A DNA stretch of 64,000 bases. Origin: Pseudomonas segetis (lineage in GTDB: Bacteria > Pseudomonadota > Gammaproteobacteria > Pseudomonadales > Pseudomonadaceae). Location of the stretch: positions 372,001 through 436,000 of the forward strand of contig NZ_FZOG01000003.1 in assembly GCF_900188155.1 (NCBI RefSeq). The letters are read 5' to 3'. The stretch's first letter is position 1. Every line of letters starts with the position of its first letter. This document shows, piece by piece, positions 1-7,939 of this stretch. Under the pieces are notes generated by a model that was given only the letters and a program-made list of their open reading frames with translations, was not told where the DNA came from and did not search any database. The position numbers were made by a program, and so were the translations under genes.

Positions 1-22
1 AACACGGCTGGATCTAGCCGTT

Positions 23-52
23 CCACCGAGAGGCCGCGAGGTCTCTCGGTGG
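23..52. terminator. Hairpin after the dppA-like gene
   Basis: A perfect 10-bp inverted repeat (arms 23-32 and 43-52, 10-nt loop) lies just beyond the stop codon of the leftward peptide-binding protein gene. Neither side has a long T tract, so it may act as a weak or factor-assisted terminator for either strand. A smaller 5-bp hairpin precedes it at 6-21. Confidence 0.45.
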
Positions 53-60
53 GTGGGCCT

Positions 61-1650
61 TTATTTGCCGAGACTGACTTTGGAGAAGTCTTGGCGACCA
101 AAGGGGCTGACGCTGTAGCCGCTGACCGTGCTGCGTGTCAGTGCAGTGGCAGTAGGGTGTGCCAGGGGGACCCACAACGCCTGCTGTTGAATGATGGCCT
201 GGGCTTTTTTGTAGATATCGCTGCGGGCTGCTTGGTCGCTAACCATCTTGCCTTGGCTAATCAGTTTGTCCAGTTGCGGGTCGCAGTAGCGCGCAAAGTT
301 CAGCCCGGACTCGACCGAGGCGCAGGAGAATTGCGGTGTCAGGAAGTTATCCGGGTCACCGTTATCGCCCGCCCAGCCCATAAACAGCAAATCATGCTCG
401 CCCGCTTTGGCGCGGCGGATCAACTCACCCCACTCAATCACTCTGATTTCGGCGGTGATGCCAATCTTGGCCAGGTCAGCCTGGAGCAACTGTGCGCCCA
501 ATTTTGGGTTTGGGTTAAGCAGGCTGCCACTTGGGCGAGTCCAGATCGTGGTTTTGAAACCCTCAGCAAGGCCTGCCTCCTTGAGTTTGGCTTTGGCATG
601 CTCCGGGTCGTAGGCATAACCAGGCAAGTCCTTGGCGTAGCTCCAGGTGTTGGGTGGATACACGCCGTTGGCGGCCTCTGCGCTGTCTTCAAATACTGCC
701 TTGAGATAGGTCGCTTTATCGAATGCCAGGTTTATGGCCTGGCGTACTTGCGGCTTATCCAGCGGTGGGTGCTGGGTATTGATGCCGACAAAGGCGGTCA
801 TAAAGGCGTTGGTCTTCACCACTTTCAGTGCCGGGTCCTTGGCCGCGACGCTGATATCCACTGGTTTTGGCGACAGGGCGATCTGGCACTCGTTATTGCG
901 CAGCTTTTGCAGGCGCACGTTGGCATCAGGGGTGATGGCGAAAACCATTTTGTCGACCGCTGGCTTGCCCGCGAAGTAGTCCGGGTTGGCGTTATAGCGG
1001 ATCACGGCATCTTGCTGAAAGCGTTTGAAGATAAAGGGGCCAGTGCCGATTGGCTGGCTATTGAGGTTGTTTTGCTTGCCTGCCTTGAGCAACTGGTCGG
1101 CATATTCAGCTGAATAAATAGATGCAAAGCCCATGCTTAATGTGGCGAGGAAGGTCGCATCCGGGTGGGTCAGGGTGAAGCGCACGGTGCTGGCGTCGGG
1201 TGCTTCAACGCGCTTGATCAGGCTCGGCAGCTGCATGGATTGGGCGTGTGGATAACCGCTCTGGGCGAAGGCGTGCCAGGGATGCTTGGGGTCGAGCATG
1301 CGCTCGAAGCTGAACACCACATCATCGGCATTCATGGCCCGGCTCGGCTTGAAGTAGTCTGTGGTATGGAAGCTGACGTTGGGTCGCAGCTTGAATGTGT
1401 AGCTCAGGCCGTCGTCGCTGACCGTCCAGCTCTGCGCGAGGCTGGGGACGACTTTGCCGCTGCTGGCATCAAAGTCGACCAGGCGATTCATCAATACATC
1501 GGCTGAGGCACTGGTCGTGGTCAGCGAATTGTATTGCACCACGTCAAAACCATCGGGGCTGGCTTCGGTGCATACGCTCAGGGTCGAAGCCTGTGCCAGC
1601 ATCGGGCTTAGCAGCGGTAATAGAAGAAGCGATAAGGTTTTACGGCGCAT
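61..1650 (-). CDS. Periplasmic dipeptide-type ABC transporter substrate-binding protein (DppA-like)
   Basis: Family 5 solute-binding protein of about 529 residues, predicted to bind oligopeptides or dipeptides in the periplasm and hand them to an ABC permease encoded elsewhere; no permease or ATPase gene adjoins it. The start at 1650 is chosen because AAGGA lies 8 nt upstream and the protein then opens with a signal peptide (MRRK followed by a Leu-rich core and an AQA cleavage site). Upstream in-frame ATGs lack a good ribosome-binding site. The mature sequence carries the family pattern of N-terminal NRL/DF, the SWxVSDDGLxYTF strand and a C-terminal WVPLAHP segment. It sits divergently from rpmB, as PA5317 does in P. 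aeruginosa. Ligand specificity cannot be read from the sequence; an assignment to dipeptides is by family only. Confidence 0.88.
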   Translation of the reverse strand: MRRKTLSLLLLPLLSPMLAQASTLSVCTEASPDGFDVVQYNSLTTTSASADVLMNRLVDFDASSGKVVPSLAQSWTVSDDGLSYTFKLRPNVSFHTTDYFKPSRAMNADDVVFSFERMLDPKHPWHAFAQSGYPHAQSMQLPSLIKRVEAPDASTVRFTLTHPDATFLATLSMGFASIYSAEYADQLLKAGKQNNLNSQPIGTGPFIFKRFQQDAVIRYNANPDYFAGKPAVDKMVFAITPDANVRLQKLRNNECQIALSPKPVDISVAAKDPALKVVKTNAFMTAFVGINTQHPPLDKPQVRQAINLAFDKATYLKAVFEDSAEAANGVYPPNTWSYAKDLPGYAYDPEHAKAKLKEAGLAEGFKTTIWTRPSGSLLNPNPKLGAQLLQADLAKIGITAEIRVIEWGELIRRAKAGEHDLLFMGWAGDNGDPDNFLTPQFSCASVESGLNFARYCDPQLDKLISQGKMVSDQAARSDIYKKAQAIIQQQALWVPLAHPTATALTRSTVSGYSVSPFGRQDFSKVSLGK

Positions 1651-2015
1651 GGGCATATTCCTTGACGGTGACGTGCCGCGCATCCATCGGCGCGTAGCAA
1701 TGACGTACCCTAGTTCATAATGGCGCACTAAGACAATCCAGTGGGGCGACGAGCGGTAATTAGTGATCAGGCCCCGCAGCGCTTGCCCGATGCGATAGAA
1801 TGCAGGATCTGGCGTTGTAGTGGGAAGTGCGTTAATCCTTGTTGTGCGATGGCCTTTCTGGTATAAAGCAGCGCTCTTTTCTAGGGGCCCGGTTGTTGCG
1901 CTTTAAGGTGTGGCCGGTAAGACCCTCGAGAAACGCGGCGCTTCTGCGCCAATGACACTGAATTTAAGCGGCCAACCCATGCCGGGTTGGGCATGTGGTT
2001 TTAGAGGGCTGAGGC
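1651..2015 (+). promoter_or_regulatory. Divergent region with sigma-70-like promoter for rpmB-rpmG
   Basis: This 365-bp stretch separates the leftward dppA-like gene from rpmB. A plausible rightward promoter has -35 TTGTTG at 1839-1844 and -10 TATAAA at 1862-1867 with a 17-bp spacer. The leader then contains two small hairpins, GGCGC/GCGCC around 1938-1951 and a 7-bp stem at 1972-1978/1984-1990, the latter about 25 nt before the rpmB start. These could influence ribosomal-protein expression but no function is established. No gene is seen in the stretch. Confidence 0.5.
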
Positions 2016-2252
2016 ATGTCAAGAGTCTGTCAAGTTACCGGTAAGGGTCCGGTAACCGGGAACAACGTTTCCCACGCACACAACAAAACCCGTCGTCGTT
2101 TCCTGCCAAACCTGCAGCATCACCGCTTCTGGGTTGAGTCTGAGAATCGCTTCGTACGTCTGCGCGTATCTGCCAAAGGCATGCGTTGCATCGACAAGCG
2201 TGGTATTGATGTTGTGTTGTCCGAGCTTCGTGCTCGTGGCGAAAAGGTTTAA
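2016..2252 (+). CDS. rpmB: 50S ribosomal protein L28
   Basis: Ribosomal protein L28, 78 residues, a component of the large subunit. The N-terminus [12 protein letters not shown] and the central [11 protein letters not shown] and [14 protein letters not shown] segments are diagnostic of the family, and the length is the usual 77-78 residues. A GAGG sequence lies 6 nt ahead of the ATG. It is followed 11 nt later by rpmG, forming the standard rpmB-rpmG operon, and is closed by a strong terminator at 2453-2482. Confidence 0.98.
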   Translation: MSRVCQVTGKGPVTGNNVSHAHNKTRRRFLPNLQHHRFWVESENRFVRLRVSAKGMRCIDKRGIDVVLSELRARGEKV

Positions 2253-2263
2253 GGAGCTAAATC

Positions 2264-2419
2264 ATGCGTGAATTGATCCGTTTGGTGTCGAGCGCCGGTA
2301 CTGGCCACTTCTACACCACCGACAAGAACAAACGCACTACTCCGGACAAAATCGAAATTAAAAAATTCGATCCGGTTGTGCGCAAGCACGTGATCTACAA
2401 GGAAGGCAAGATCAAGTAA
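2264..2419 (+). CDS. rpmG: 50S ribosomal protein L33
   Basis: Ribosomal protein L33, 51 residues. It reads [17 protein letters not shown] at the N-terminus and ends VIYKEGKIK, which is the typical gammaproteobacterial L33 of the cysteine-free type (no zinc-binding CxxC pairs). AAGGAG (2251-2255 region) lies 8 nt before the ATG, and the gene starts 11 nt after the rpmB stop. The cysteine-free form does not depend on zinc, so a zinc-regulated paralogue could exist elsewhere in the genome, but none is seen here. Confidence 0.97.
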
Positions 2420-2452
2420 TTGATCAAGCATTCTTGTTGCACAGGCTTGACG

Positions 2453-2482
2453 AAAAAGCCCGCCACCACGGCGGGCTTTTTC
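2453..2482 (+). terminator. Rho-independent terminator of rpmB-rpmG
   Basis: A stem of AAAAAGCCCGCC (2453-2464) with GGCGGGCTTTTT (2471-2482) and a short loop, ending in a T run, begins about 33 nt after the rpmG stop codon. The A and T tracts make it potentially active in both directions. Confidence 0.9.
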
Positions 2483-2541
2483 TTGCCCTGAGTTTCACCT
2501 CGGCAAATCATCAGGAGCCTGCCCGATAAACGCCAGGCAAT

Positions 2542-2568
2542 AAAAATCCCGCGCATGACGGGATTTTT
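2542..2568. terminator. Terminator hairpin between rpmG and the cupin gene
   Basis: A 10-bp perfect stem (2542-2551 with 2559-2568) is flanked by five A and five T residues. It lies 22 nt beyond the stop codon of the leftward cupin gene and can serve that gene as a terminator, or back up the rpmG terminator. Confidence 0.8.
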
Positions 2569-2590
2569 GTGTTGGCTCGTTGCGCCGGGC

Positions 2591-2956
2591 TCAGTCGCCG
2601 GCCTGTTCGAAGATCACGTAGACCTTGCGGCAGGGTTCAAGCACTTCCCAGGTGCCGGAAAAGCCCGCCGGGATCACAAAGCGGTCGCCCACACGCAACG
2701 TCTTGGCATTGCCGTCCTTGTCACGCAGGACTGAGACGCCCTGCAGGATTTCGCAGTATTCGTGTTCGCTGTAGTTAACCGTCCACTGGCCGACGGCACC
2801 CTCCCAAATACCCGTATTGAACTGGCCGCATGGGCTGGCGTAGTGATTGCGTACACTTTGTGCGGGGTCGCCCTTGAGAATTTTTTCGGCCGCTGGGCGG
2901 TAGCTTTCCAGGGGGCTGTTGATTTGGGCGAAGTCGACAATCTGCTCAATTTTCAT
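2591..2956 (-). CDS. Small cupin-domain protein
   Basis: Single-domain cupin of about 121 residues. It resembles the cupin_3 group (EutQ/ureidoglycine aminohydrolase-like): WTVNYSEHEYCEILQGVSVL is cupin motif 1 region and GDRFVIPAGFSGTWEVLE is the second motif. Only one clear histidine is seen in motif 1, so metal binding is uncertain. The start at 2956 (MKIEQ) is favoured over 2965 because an AGAGA stretch sits 8 nt before it. It lies between rpmG and a polyamine-type aldehyde dehydrogenase on the opposite strand; a link to polyamine metabolism is only positional. Enzymatic activity is unknown. Confidence 0.85.
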   Translation of the reverse strand: MKIEQIVDFAQINSPLESYRPAAEKILKGDPAQSVRNHYASPCGQFNTGIWEGAVGQWTVNYSEHEYCEILQGVSVLRDKDGNAKTLRVGDRFVIPAGFSGTWEVLEPCRKVYVIFEQAGD

Positions 2957-3130
2957 CTGTGGCATCTCTGCGTATTGGCTTGTTGTGCGGGGTCAGGCAT
3001 ATGGCGCTGGCTGAGTCTATGTTTAATAAAATGAACATGACAAGGCTGTTTGCGGCTTATTTGTCAAATATATTGAAAATGTAGAGTCCTCTGGTTTAGT
3101 GTTGCGGGCAGGAATAGCCTTACAGAATTA

Positions 3131-3160
3131 TTGACAGTGCGCACACCAGATGTGCGGCAC
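3131..3160. promoter_or_regulatory. Inverted repeat in front of the aldehyde dehydrogenase gene
   Basis: A TTGACA hexamer at 3131-3136 is followed directly by an inverted repeat GCACA-CCAGA-TGTGC with flanking GTGC and GCAC. The palindrome would overlap a promoter spacer and could be an operator. No good -10 element was found at 17 bp, so promoter assignment is tentative. Confidence 0.35.
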
Positions 3161-3184
3161 TCTTTACCGATAGAGGAAGCTTGC

Positions 3185-4678
3185 ATGACTAGCCTGACTC
3201 GCGCCGACTGGGAACAGCGCGCCAAGACGTTGAAGATTGAGACTCGTGCGTTTGTACATGGTGAGTACTGCTCGTCTGAGTCTGGTGAAACCTTTGAATG
3301 CATCAGCCCGGTTGATGGCCGCTTGCTGGGTAATGTCGCCAGCTGTGACTTGGCCGATGCCGAGCGCGCGGTGCGTGATGCGCGCGCCACCTTTAATTCC
3401 GGTGTGTGGTCGCGCATGGCGCCGGCCAAGCGCAAGAAGATCATGATTCGCTTTGCTGAATTGATCGAGGAACACGCCGAAGAGCTGGCGCTGCTGGAAA
3501 CCCTGGACATGGGCAAGCCGATCAGCGACTCGCTGAATATCGACATGTCGGCTGCGGCCAATGCCATTCGCTGGAACGGCGAGGCTATCGACAAGGTTTA
3601 CGATGAAGTCGCAGCGACCGCGCACGACGAGCTGGGCCTGGTCACGCGCGAGCCAATCGGCGTGGTGGCAGCTATTGTGCCTTGGAATTTCCCGTTGTTG
3701 ATGAGCTGCTGGAAGCTTGGCCCGGCACTGGCGACTGGTAACTCAATCATCCTCAAGCCATCGGAAAAGTCACCTTTGACCGGTATTCGTGTTGCCAAGT
3801 TGGCTATCGAGGCCGGGATTCCTGCGGGCGTATTCAACGTGCTGCCAGGTTTTGGTCACACGGTGGGCAAGGCCTTGGCCTTGCACATGGATGTCGACAC
3901 GCTGGTATTTACCGGTTCGACCAAAATCGCCAAGCAGTTGATGATCTACGCGGGCGAGTCGAATATGAAGCGTGTTTGGCTGGAGGCCGGTGGCAAGAGC
4001 CCGAATATCGTTTTTGCCGATGCGCCTGATTTGCAGGCCGCTGCCGAATCTGCCGCTGGCGCTATTGCCTTCAACCAGGGCGAAGTCTGCACTGCAGGTT
4101 CGCGCTTGTTGGTCGAGCGCTCGATCAAGGACAAGTTCTTGCCGCTGGTGGTTGAAGCTATCAAAGGCTGGAAGGCAGGCAATCCGCTTGACCCGGATAC
4201 CAATGTCGGTGCGCTGGTCGATACCCAGCAGATGAATAACGTGTTGCGCTACATCGACGCTGGCCATAAGGACGGCGCCAAGCTGGTTGCGGGTGGCAAG
4301 CGGGTGATGGAAGAATCGGGCGGTACTTATGTCGAACCGACCATCTTCGACGGCGTAAGCAATGCAATGACCATCGCCCAGGAAGAAATTTTCGGCCCGG
4401 TGCTGTCGGTGATCGCCTTTGATGATGCCGAGGAAGCGATTGCGATCGCCAACGACACCATCTACGGTTTGGCCGCAGCCGTGTGGACCAGTAATCTGTC
4501 GAAGGCGCACATGACTGCCAAGGCCCTGCGCGCTGGCAGCGTCTGGGTCAACCAGTACGACGGCGGTGACATGACTGCGCCATTCGGTGGCTTCAAGCAA
4601 TCGGGTAACGGTCGCGACAAGTCACTGCACGCGTTCGACAAGTACACTGAACTGAAAGCAACTTGGATTAAATTATAA
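3185..4678 (+). CDS. NAD(P)-dependent aldehyde dehydrogenase of the PuuC/KauB type
   Basis: 497-residue aldehyde dehydrogenase, predicted to oxidise gamma-aminobutyraldehyde-type aldehydes (including 4-guanidinobutyraldehyde or glutamylated forms) to the acids in polyamine and arginine breakdown. All family landmarks are in place: the VPWNFP motif with Asn168, the general-base Glu267 in LEAGGKSPN, the nucleophile Cys302 in NQGEVCTAGSR, and EEIFGPV near the C-terminus. The start at 3185 has GAGGAA 7 nt upstream; an in-frame TTG farther upstream would add 18 unlikely residues. By position it matches PA5312 (kauB/pauC) of P. aeruginosa. The exact aldehyde is inferred from synteny with the PauB and PauR genes downstream, not from residues. 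Confidence 0.93.
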   Translation: MTSLTRADWEQRAKTLKIETRAFVHGEYCSSESGETFECISPVDGRLLGNVASCDLADAERAVRDARATFNSGVWSRMAPAKRKKIMIRFAELIEEHAEELALLETLDMGKPISDSLNIDMSAAANAIRWNGEAIDKVYDEVAATAHDELGLVTREPIGVVAAIVPWNFPLLMSCWKLGPALATGNSIILKPSEKSPLTGIRVAKLAIEAGIPAGVFNVLPGFGHTVGKALALHMDVDTLVFTGSTKIAKQLMIYAGESNMKRVWLEAGGKSPNIVFADAPDLQAAAESAAGAIAFNQGEVCTAGSRLLVERSIKDKFLPLVVEAIKGWKAGNPLDPDTNVGALVDTQQMNNVLRYIDAGHKDGAKLVAGGKRVMEESGGTYVEPTIFDGVSNAMTIAQEEIFGPVLSVIAFDDAEEAIAIANDTIYGLAAAVWTSNLSKAHMTAKALRAGSVWVNQYDGGDMTAPFGGFKQSGNGRDKSLHAFDKYTELKATWIKL

Positions 4679-4682
4679 GTTG

Positions 4683-4708
4683 CAGGCAAGGCGTTCGCGC
4701 TTTGCCTG
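4683..4708 (+). terminator. Hairpin after the aldehyde dehydrogenase gene
   Basis: An 11-bp stem (4683-4693 with 4698-4708, one G-T pair) with a TTCG tetraloop starts 5 nt after the stop codon. There is no T tract, so it may work as an mRNA 3'-end stabiliser or a weak terminator. Confidence 0.5.
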
Positions 4709-4716
4709 AAGGATCT

Positions 4717-4773
4717 CTGGAAAAGGTAGCGAGCGACGGGCTGGTCCCAAGGGCGAGCGCAGTGGTTTTCCAG
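4717..4773. repeat. Candidate dispersed intergenic repeat, copy 1
   Basis: CTGGAAAA (4717-4724) and TTTTCCAG (4766-4773) form perfect terminal inverted repeats of a 57-bp segment. The minus-strand sequence at 4754-4770 (GAAAACCACTGCGCTCG) matches 16 of 17 bases with 45408-45424, another intergenic site in this window. This suggests a small dispersed, possibly non-autonomous, intergenic element. Confidence 0.45.
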
Positions 4774-4919
4774 GGGTTTGCTAAGGTCCGTCTCTAGTCA
4801 AGAGGCCGGCTCGGATGAGCCAAGCCTGCGGCCGGGTTTTCCGGGGAGTCATTTCCCCAGAGAGCCTGGCCGTTTTGCTTTTCGCGGTGCAGGGCAATAA
4901 CTATAAAAGGAGCCTGGTA

Positions 4920-6062
4920 ATGCGTTGGGGTACTTATTTCGCCGTGTCCATGGCAGTGATCAGCATCGGCCTGGCACTGGGTGTGACCATGCCGCTGGTG
5001 TCGCTGCGCCTTGAGAGTTGGGGCTATGGAGGGTTCGCCATCGGTGTGATGGCCGCCACCCCGGCTGTTGGGGTATTGCTCGGTGCCTCGCTGGCCGGGC
5101 GCCTGGCGGGGCGGTTGGGGACCACGACGTTAATGCAGACCTGCCTGCTGGTCGGCGCGCTGTCGGTGGCGATGCTGGCTTTGGTACAAAACTATACGGT
5201 GTGGCTATTGCTGCGCTTGCTGCTGGGCGTTGCCCTGACCATGGTGTTTATTCTGGGCGAGAGCTGGATTAACCAGTTGGCGGTGGAAAAGTGGCGTGGT
5301 CGCCTGGTGGCGCTCTATGGCACCGGTTATGCCCTGAGCCAGCTGTCAGGGCCGTTGCTCTTGAATGCCCTTGGCACTGAAAGCGATCGCGCTTTCTGGA
5401 CCGGCACCGGCCTGCTGATTGGGGGCTCGTTGATCTTGCTGGGTCGCACCGGCGCGCCCAAGGTTGATGGCCACAGTGCTTCGTCAAAAGGGCTGTTGGG
5501 GTTTTGTAGCAAGATGCCAGCGATTGCCTGGGCGGTAGCCTTGTTCGCCGCTTTCGAGTCGATGATGCTGACGCTCTTGCCGATCTATGGATTGCGCCAG
5601 GGTTTCAGTCAGGACGTTGCGCTCTTTATGGTCAGCGTTGTTGTGGTTGGCGATGCTGTCTTGCAACTCCCCATTGGCTGGCTGGCAGACCTGATGTCGC
5701 GGCGTAATTTGTTCCGTGGCTGCGGTGTGGTGCTGCTGTGTTCAAGCCTGAGTATTCCGCTGGCATTGCATTCACCCTTGATCTGGCCGGTGCTGGTGCT
5801 GTTCGGCGCCAGTGCGGGTGGTTTGTTTACCCTGTCACTGATTCAGATTGGCGAGCGTTTTCGCGACGATGCGCTGGTGCGCGCCAATGCCCATGTTTCT
5901 CAGTTGTGGGGGATTGGCTGCCTGCTTGGGCCGTTGCTTACCGGTGCGGCCAGCCAGTGGGTCAGCGGCCATGCCTTGCCGCTGTTGATGGCGCTGGGGG
6001 CAGCGGGTTTTGTGGTGCTGGCATGGCGCCCAGAGCCGCAGCAAGTGGTCGTTACCTCCTGA
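4920..6062 (+). CDS. Major facilitator superfamily transporter, YcaD-like
   Basis: Inner-membrane MFS protein of 380 residues with about 12 predicted hydrophobic spans. The family signature is seen in the loop after the second span (GRLAGRLG) and in LLLRLLLGVALTMVFILGESWIN, which is typical of the YcaD group. The ATG at 4920 has AAAGGAG 7 nt upstream; the longer in-frame extension lacks membrane or signal features. It follows the aldehyde dehydrogenase on the same strand (242 nt apart), corresponding to PA5311. The substrate is not known; the neighbourhood makes an amine or amino-acid-derived compound possible, but that is inference. Confidence 0.9.
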   Translation: MRWGTYFAVSMAVISIGLALGVTMPLVSLRLESWGYGGFAIGVMAATPAVGVLLGASLAGRLAGRLGTTTLMQTCLLVGALSVAMLALVQNYTVWLLLRLLLGVALTMVFILGESWINQLAVEKWRGRLVALYGTGYALSQLSGPLLLNALGTESDRAFWTGTGLLIGGSLILLGRTGAPKVDGHSASSKGLLGFCSKMPAIAWAVALFAAFESMMLTLLPIYGLRQGFSQDVALFMVSVVVVGDAVLQLPIGWLADLMSRRNLFRGCGVVLLCSSLSIPLALHSPLIWPVLVLFGASAGGLFTLSLIQIGERFRDDALVRANAHVSQLWGIGCLLGPLLTGAASQWVSGHALPLLMALGAAGFVVLAWRPEPQQVVVTS

Positions 6063-6074
6063 GGCGCGGGTGGC

Positions 6075-7496
6075 TCAATCGGGCGAGGCGAGTAGTTGTG
6101 CAACTGTCTCGCCAACCTTGCGCACGGCATCCTCGATCTCTGCAGTAGCCTTGGTGGCGTAGTTCAGGCGCAGGCAATTACGGTACTTGCCGGTTGCCGA
6201 GAAAATACTGCCTGGCGCGATCTGGATGGCGTGCGGTAGCAGGGCGCGATTCAGGCGCTGGCTGTCGAACTGGCGATCCAGTTCGATCCACAGCATAAAG
6301 CCCCCGTCTGGCTGGCTGACGCGCGTACCCGGTGGAAAGTAGCGGCTCACCCAATTGGTCATCAGGTCGCGATTTCGGGCGTACTGGCTGCGCATGCGTC
6401 GCAGGTGTGGCTCGTAATGGCCGGCAGCGATGTATTCCGCCAGGGCCAGCTGCGGCAACTGCGCGGCCATGCCGGTGCCTATGTATTTCAAATGCAGGAT
6501 TTTCTGCAGGTAGCGACCCGGTGCGATCCAGCCGATGCGCAGGCCGGGCGCCAGGGTTTTCGAGAATGAACTGCACAGCAGTACCCGGCCGTCTTCGTCA
6601 TAGGATTTGATCGTACGTGGGCGTGGGTAGCTGTAAGCCAGTTCGCCATAGACATCATCTTCGATAATCGCCACGTCATAACGCTGGGCAAGTTCGAGCA
6701 GGGCGCGCTTGTTGGCGTCCGGCATGATGTAGCCCAGTGGGTTGTTGCACGTCGGCGTCAGCTGGATGGCTTTGATCGGCCATTGCTCAAGTGCCAGTTC
6801 AAGCGCTTCAAGGCTGATACCGGTCAAGGGGTCGGTGGGCAGTTCCAGCGCCTTCATGCCAAAGCCCTTCAGTGCCTGCATAACACCGTGAAAGCTTGGC
6901 GAATCGACTGCAATCACATCGCCCGGTTTGCAGGTTGCGCCGATTGCCGCTGATAGCGCTTCATGGCAGCCGGTGGTGGTGACTATATCCTCGGCCGGAA
7001 TCTGGCAGCCGGAGTCGAGCATCAGGCGGGAAATCTGCTCGCGCAAGGCGGGATCGCCATTGATGCAACCGTAACTGAGTTCGATCACGCTTTGCCGCCG
7101 GCTGAGACGCGATATGGAGCGCAGCAGGGGTTTGAGGGTGGGGCTGCTGATATCCGGCATGCCGCGACCCAGTTGCAAGACAGGACTACCGGGCGGGATG
7201 CTGATCAGTTCAAGTACGTTGTCCCACTGCGAGACATCCAGCGGCCGCTGGGCCGCGCGGTTGACCATCGGCAGCTCGGGTTTCTGGCGACTCGGTGGTA
7301 CGAAGTAACCGGACTTCGGGCGCGGAGTCGCCATGCCTTGGTCTTCAAGGTGGCGATAGGCTTGCTGCACCGTGCTCAGGCTGACACCGTGTTCGACGCT
7401 CAATGCGCGCACCGAAGGCAGGCGATCCCCAGGGCGATACAGGCCCTGTTCGATGCGGGAGCTGATCATGTTGGCGAGGTCGATATAGAGCGTCAT
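6075..7496 (-). CDS. MocR-family transcriptional regulator (GntR HTH fused to aminotransferase fold)
   Basis: 473-residue PLP-binding regulator. Residues 1-75 form a GntR winged helix (GDRLPSVRALS followed by VSLSTVQQAYRHLEDQG) and the rest is a fold-type I aminotransferase domain. The PLP Schiff-base lysine is Lys313 in SSFSKTLAPGLRIGW; the TCNNPLGY segment and the EDDVYGEL aspartate complete the cofactor site. Members usually act as DNA-binding sensors of amino-acid or PLP derivatives rather than enzymes. It faces away from the DUF1127 gene (181 bp between starts) and converges on the MFS gene, only 12 bp apart. The regulated target is unknown; the divergently placed small gene or the MFS gene are candidates. 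Confidence 0.92.
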   Translation of the reverse strand: MTLYIDLANMISSRIEQGLYRPGDRLPSVRALSVEHGVSLSTVQQAYRHLEDQGMATPRPKSGYFVPPSRQKPELPMVNRAAQRPLDVSQWDNVLELISIPPGSPVLQLGRGMPDISSPTLKPLLRSISRLSRRQSVIELSYGCINGDPALREQISRLMLDSGCQIPAEDIVTTTGCHEALSAAIGATCKPGDVIAVDSPSFHGVMQALKGFGMKALELPTDPLTGISLEALELALEQWPIKAIQLTPTCNNPLGYIMPDANKRALLELAQRYDVAIIEDDVYGELAYSYPRPRTIKSYDEDGRVLLCSSFSKTLAPGLRIGWIAPGRYLQKILHLKYIGTGMAAQLPQLALAEYIAAGHYEPHLRRMRSQYARNRDLMTNWVSRYFPPGTRVSQPDGGFMLWIELDRQFDSQRLNRALLPHAIQIAPGSIFSATGKYRNCLRLNYATKATAEIEDAVRKVGETVAQLLASPD

Positions 7497-7676
7497 GGGG
7501 CATCTCGCAGGCTAGGTAACTGAGTGCAGACCAGTACAGTTTCGCCTGGATTTTACAATTCAGTCAGCATTTAGCCATATCTGTATGGTTTTAATATGTG
7601 TTTTTTGAATCTGTCATGATTTTGCTGCAAGCGCCATTCTTTACTCTCGAAATGACTGAATTCCAGGAGCAAGGAG

Positions 7677-7916
7677 ATGAATGGTTTAAGCGATGTCCGT
7701 TTGACGCTCGGTCAGCAAGAGTTGCAGCAAGATGCCACGCCGCGCATGTCTACACCTGCAGACTATGGTCCGCCGGTATCACGTTGGACCCGCCTGCTGC
7801 GTCGCATCAGTACGCGTCGGGCATTGTTGACGCTCAATGACCAGCAATTGGCGGATATCGGGCTGACGCGCGCGCAGGCAAATCGCGAAGCCAATCTACC
7901 GTTTTGGAAGCTTTGA
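7677..7916 (+). CDS. DUF1127-domain small protein
   Basis: 79-residue protein whose C-terminal half (RWTRLLRRISTRRALLTLNDQQLADIGL and TRAQANREANLPFW, positions about 36-78) is a DUF1127/YjiS-like domain, an arginine-rich helix pair found in small proteobacterial proteins that in some species bind RNA or affect phosphate and carbon metabolism. AGGAG lies 7 nt upstream of the ATG. It is 23 nt ahead of the DJ-1/PfpI gene and probably co-transcribed with it. The N-terminal 35 residues look unstructured. The role is unknown. Confidence 0.85.
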   Translation: MNGLSDVRLTLGQQELQQDATPRMSTPADYGPPVSRWTRLLRRISTRRALLTLNDQQLADIGLTRAQANREANLPFWKL

Positions 7917-7939
7917 GTCGGCGGCTTGGAGATAGCTGA

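Noticed and set aside
49..1113. A 354-residue rightward frame opposite the dppA-like gene
   Set aside because: The opposite strand encodes a clear SBP with signal peptide; this frame has no homology pattern.
3770..4600. A 276-residue frame antisense to the aldehyde dehydrogenase gene
   Set aside because: The aldehyde dehydrogenase catalytic residues leave no doubt about the coding strand.
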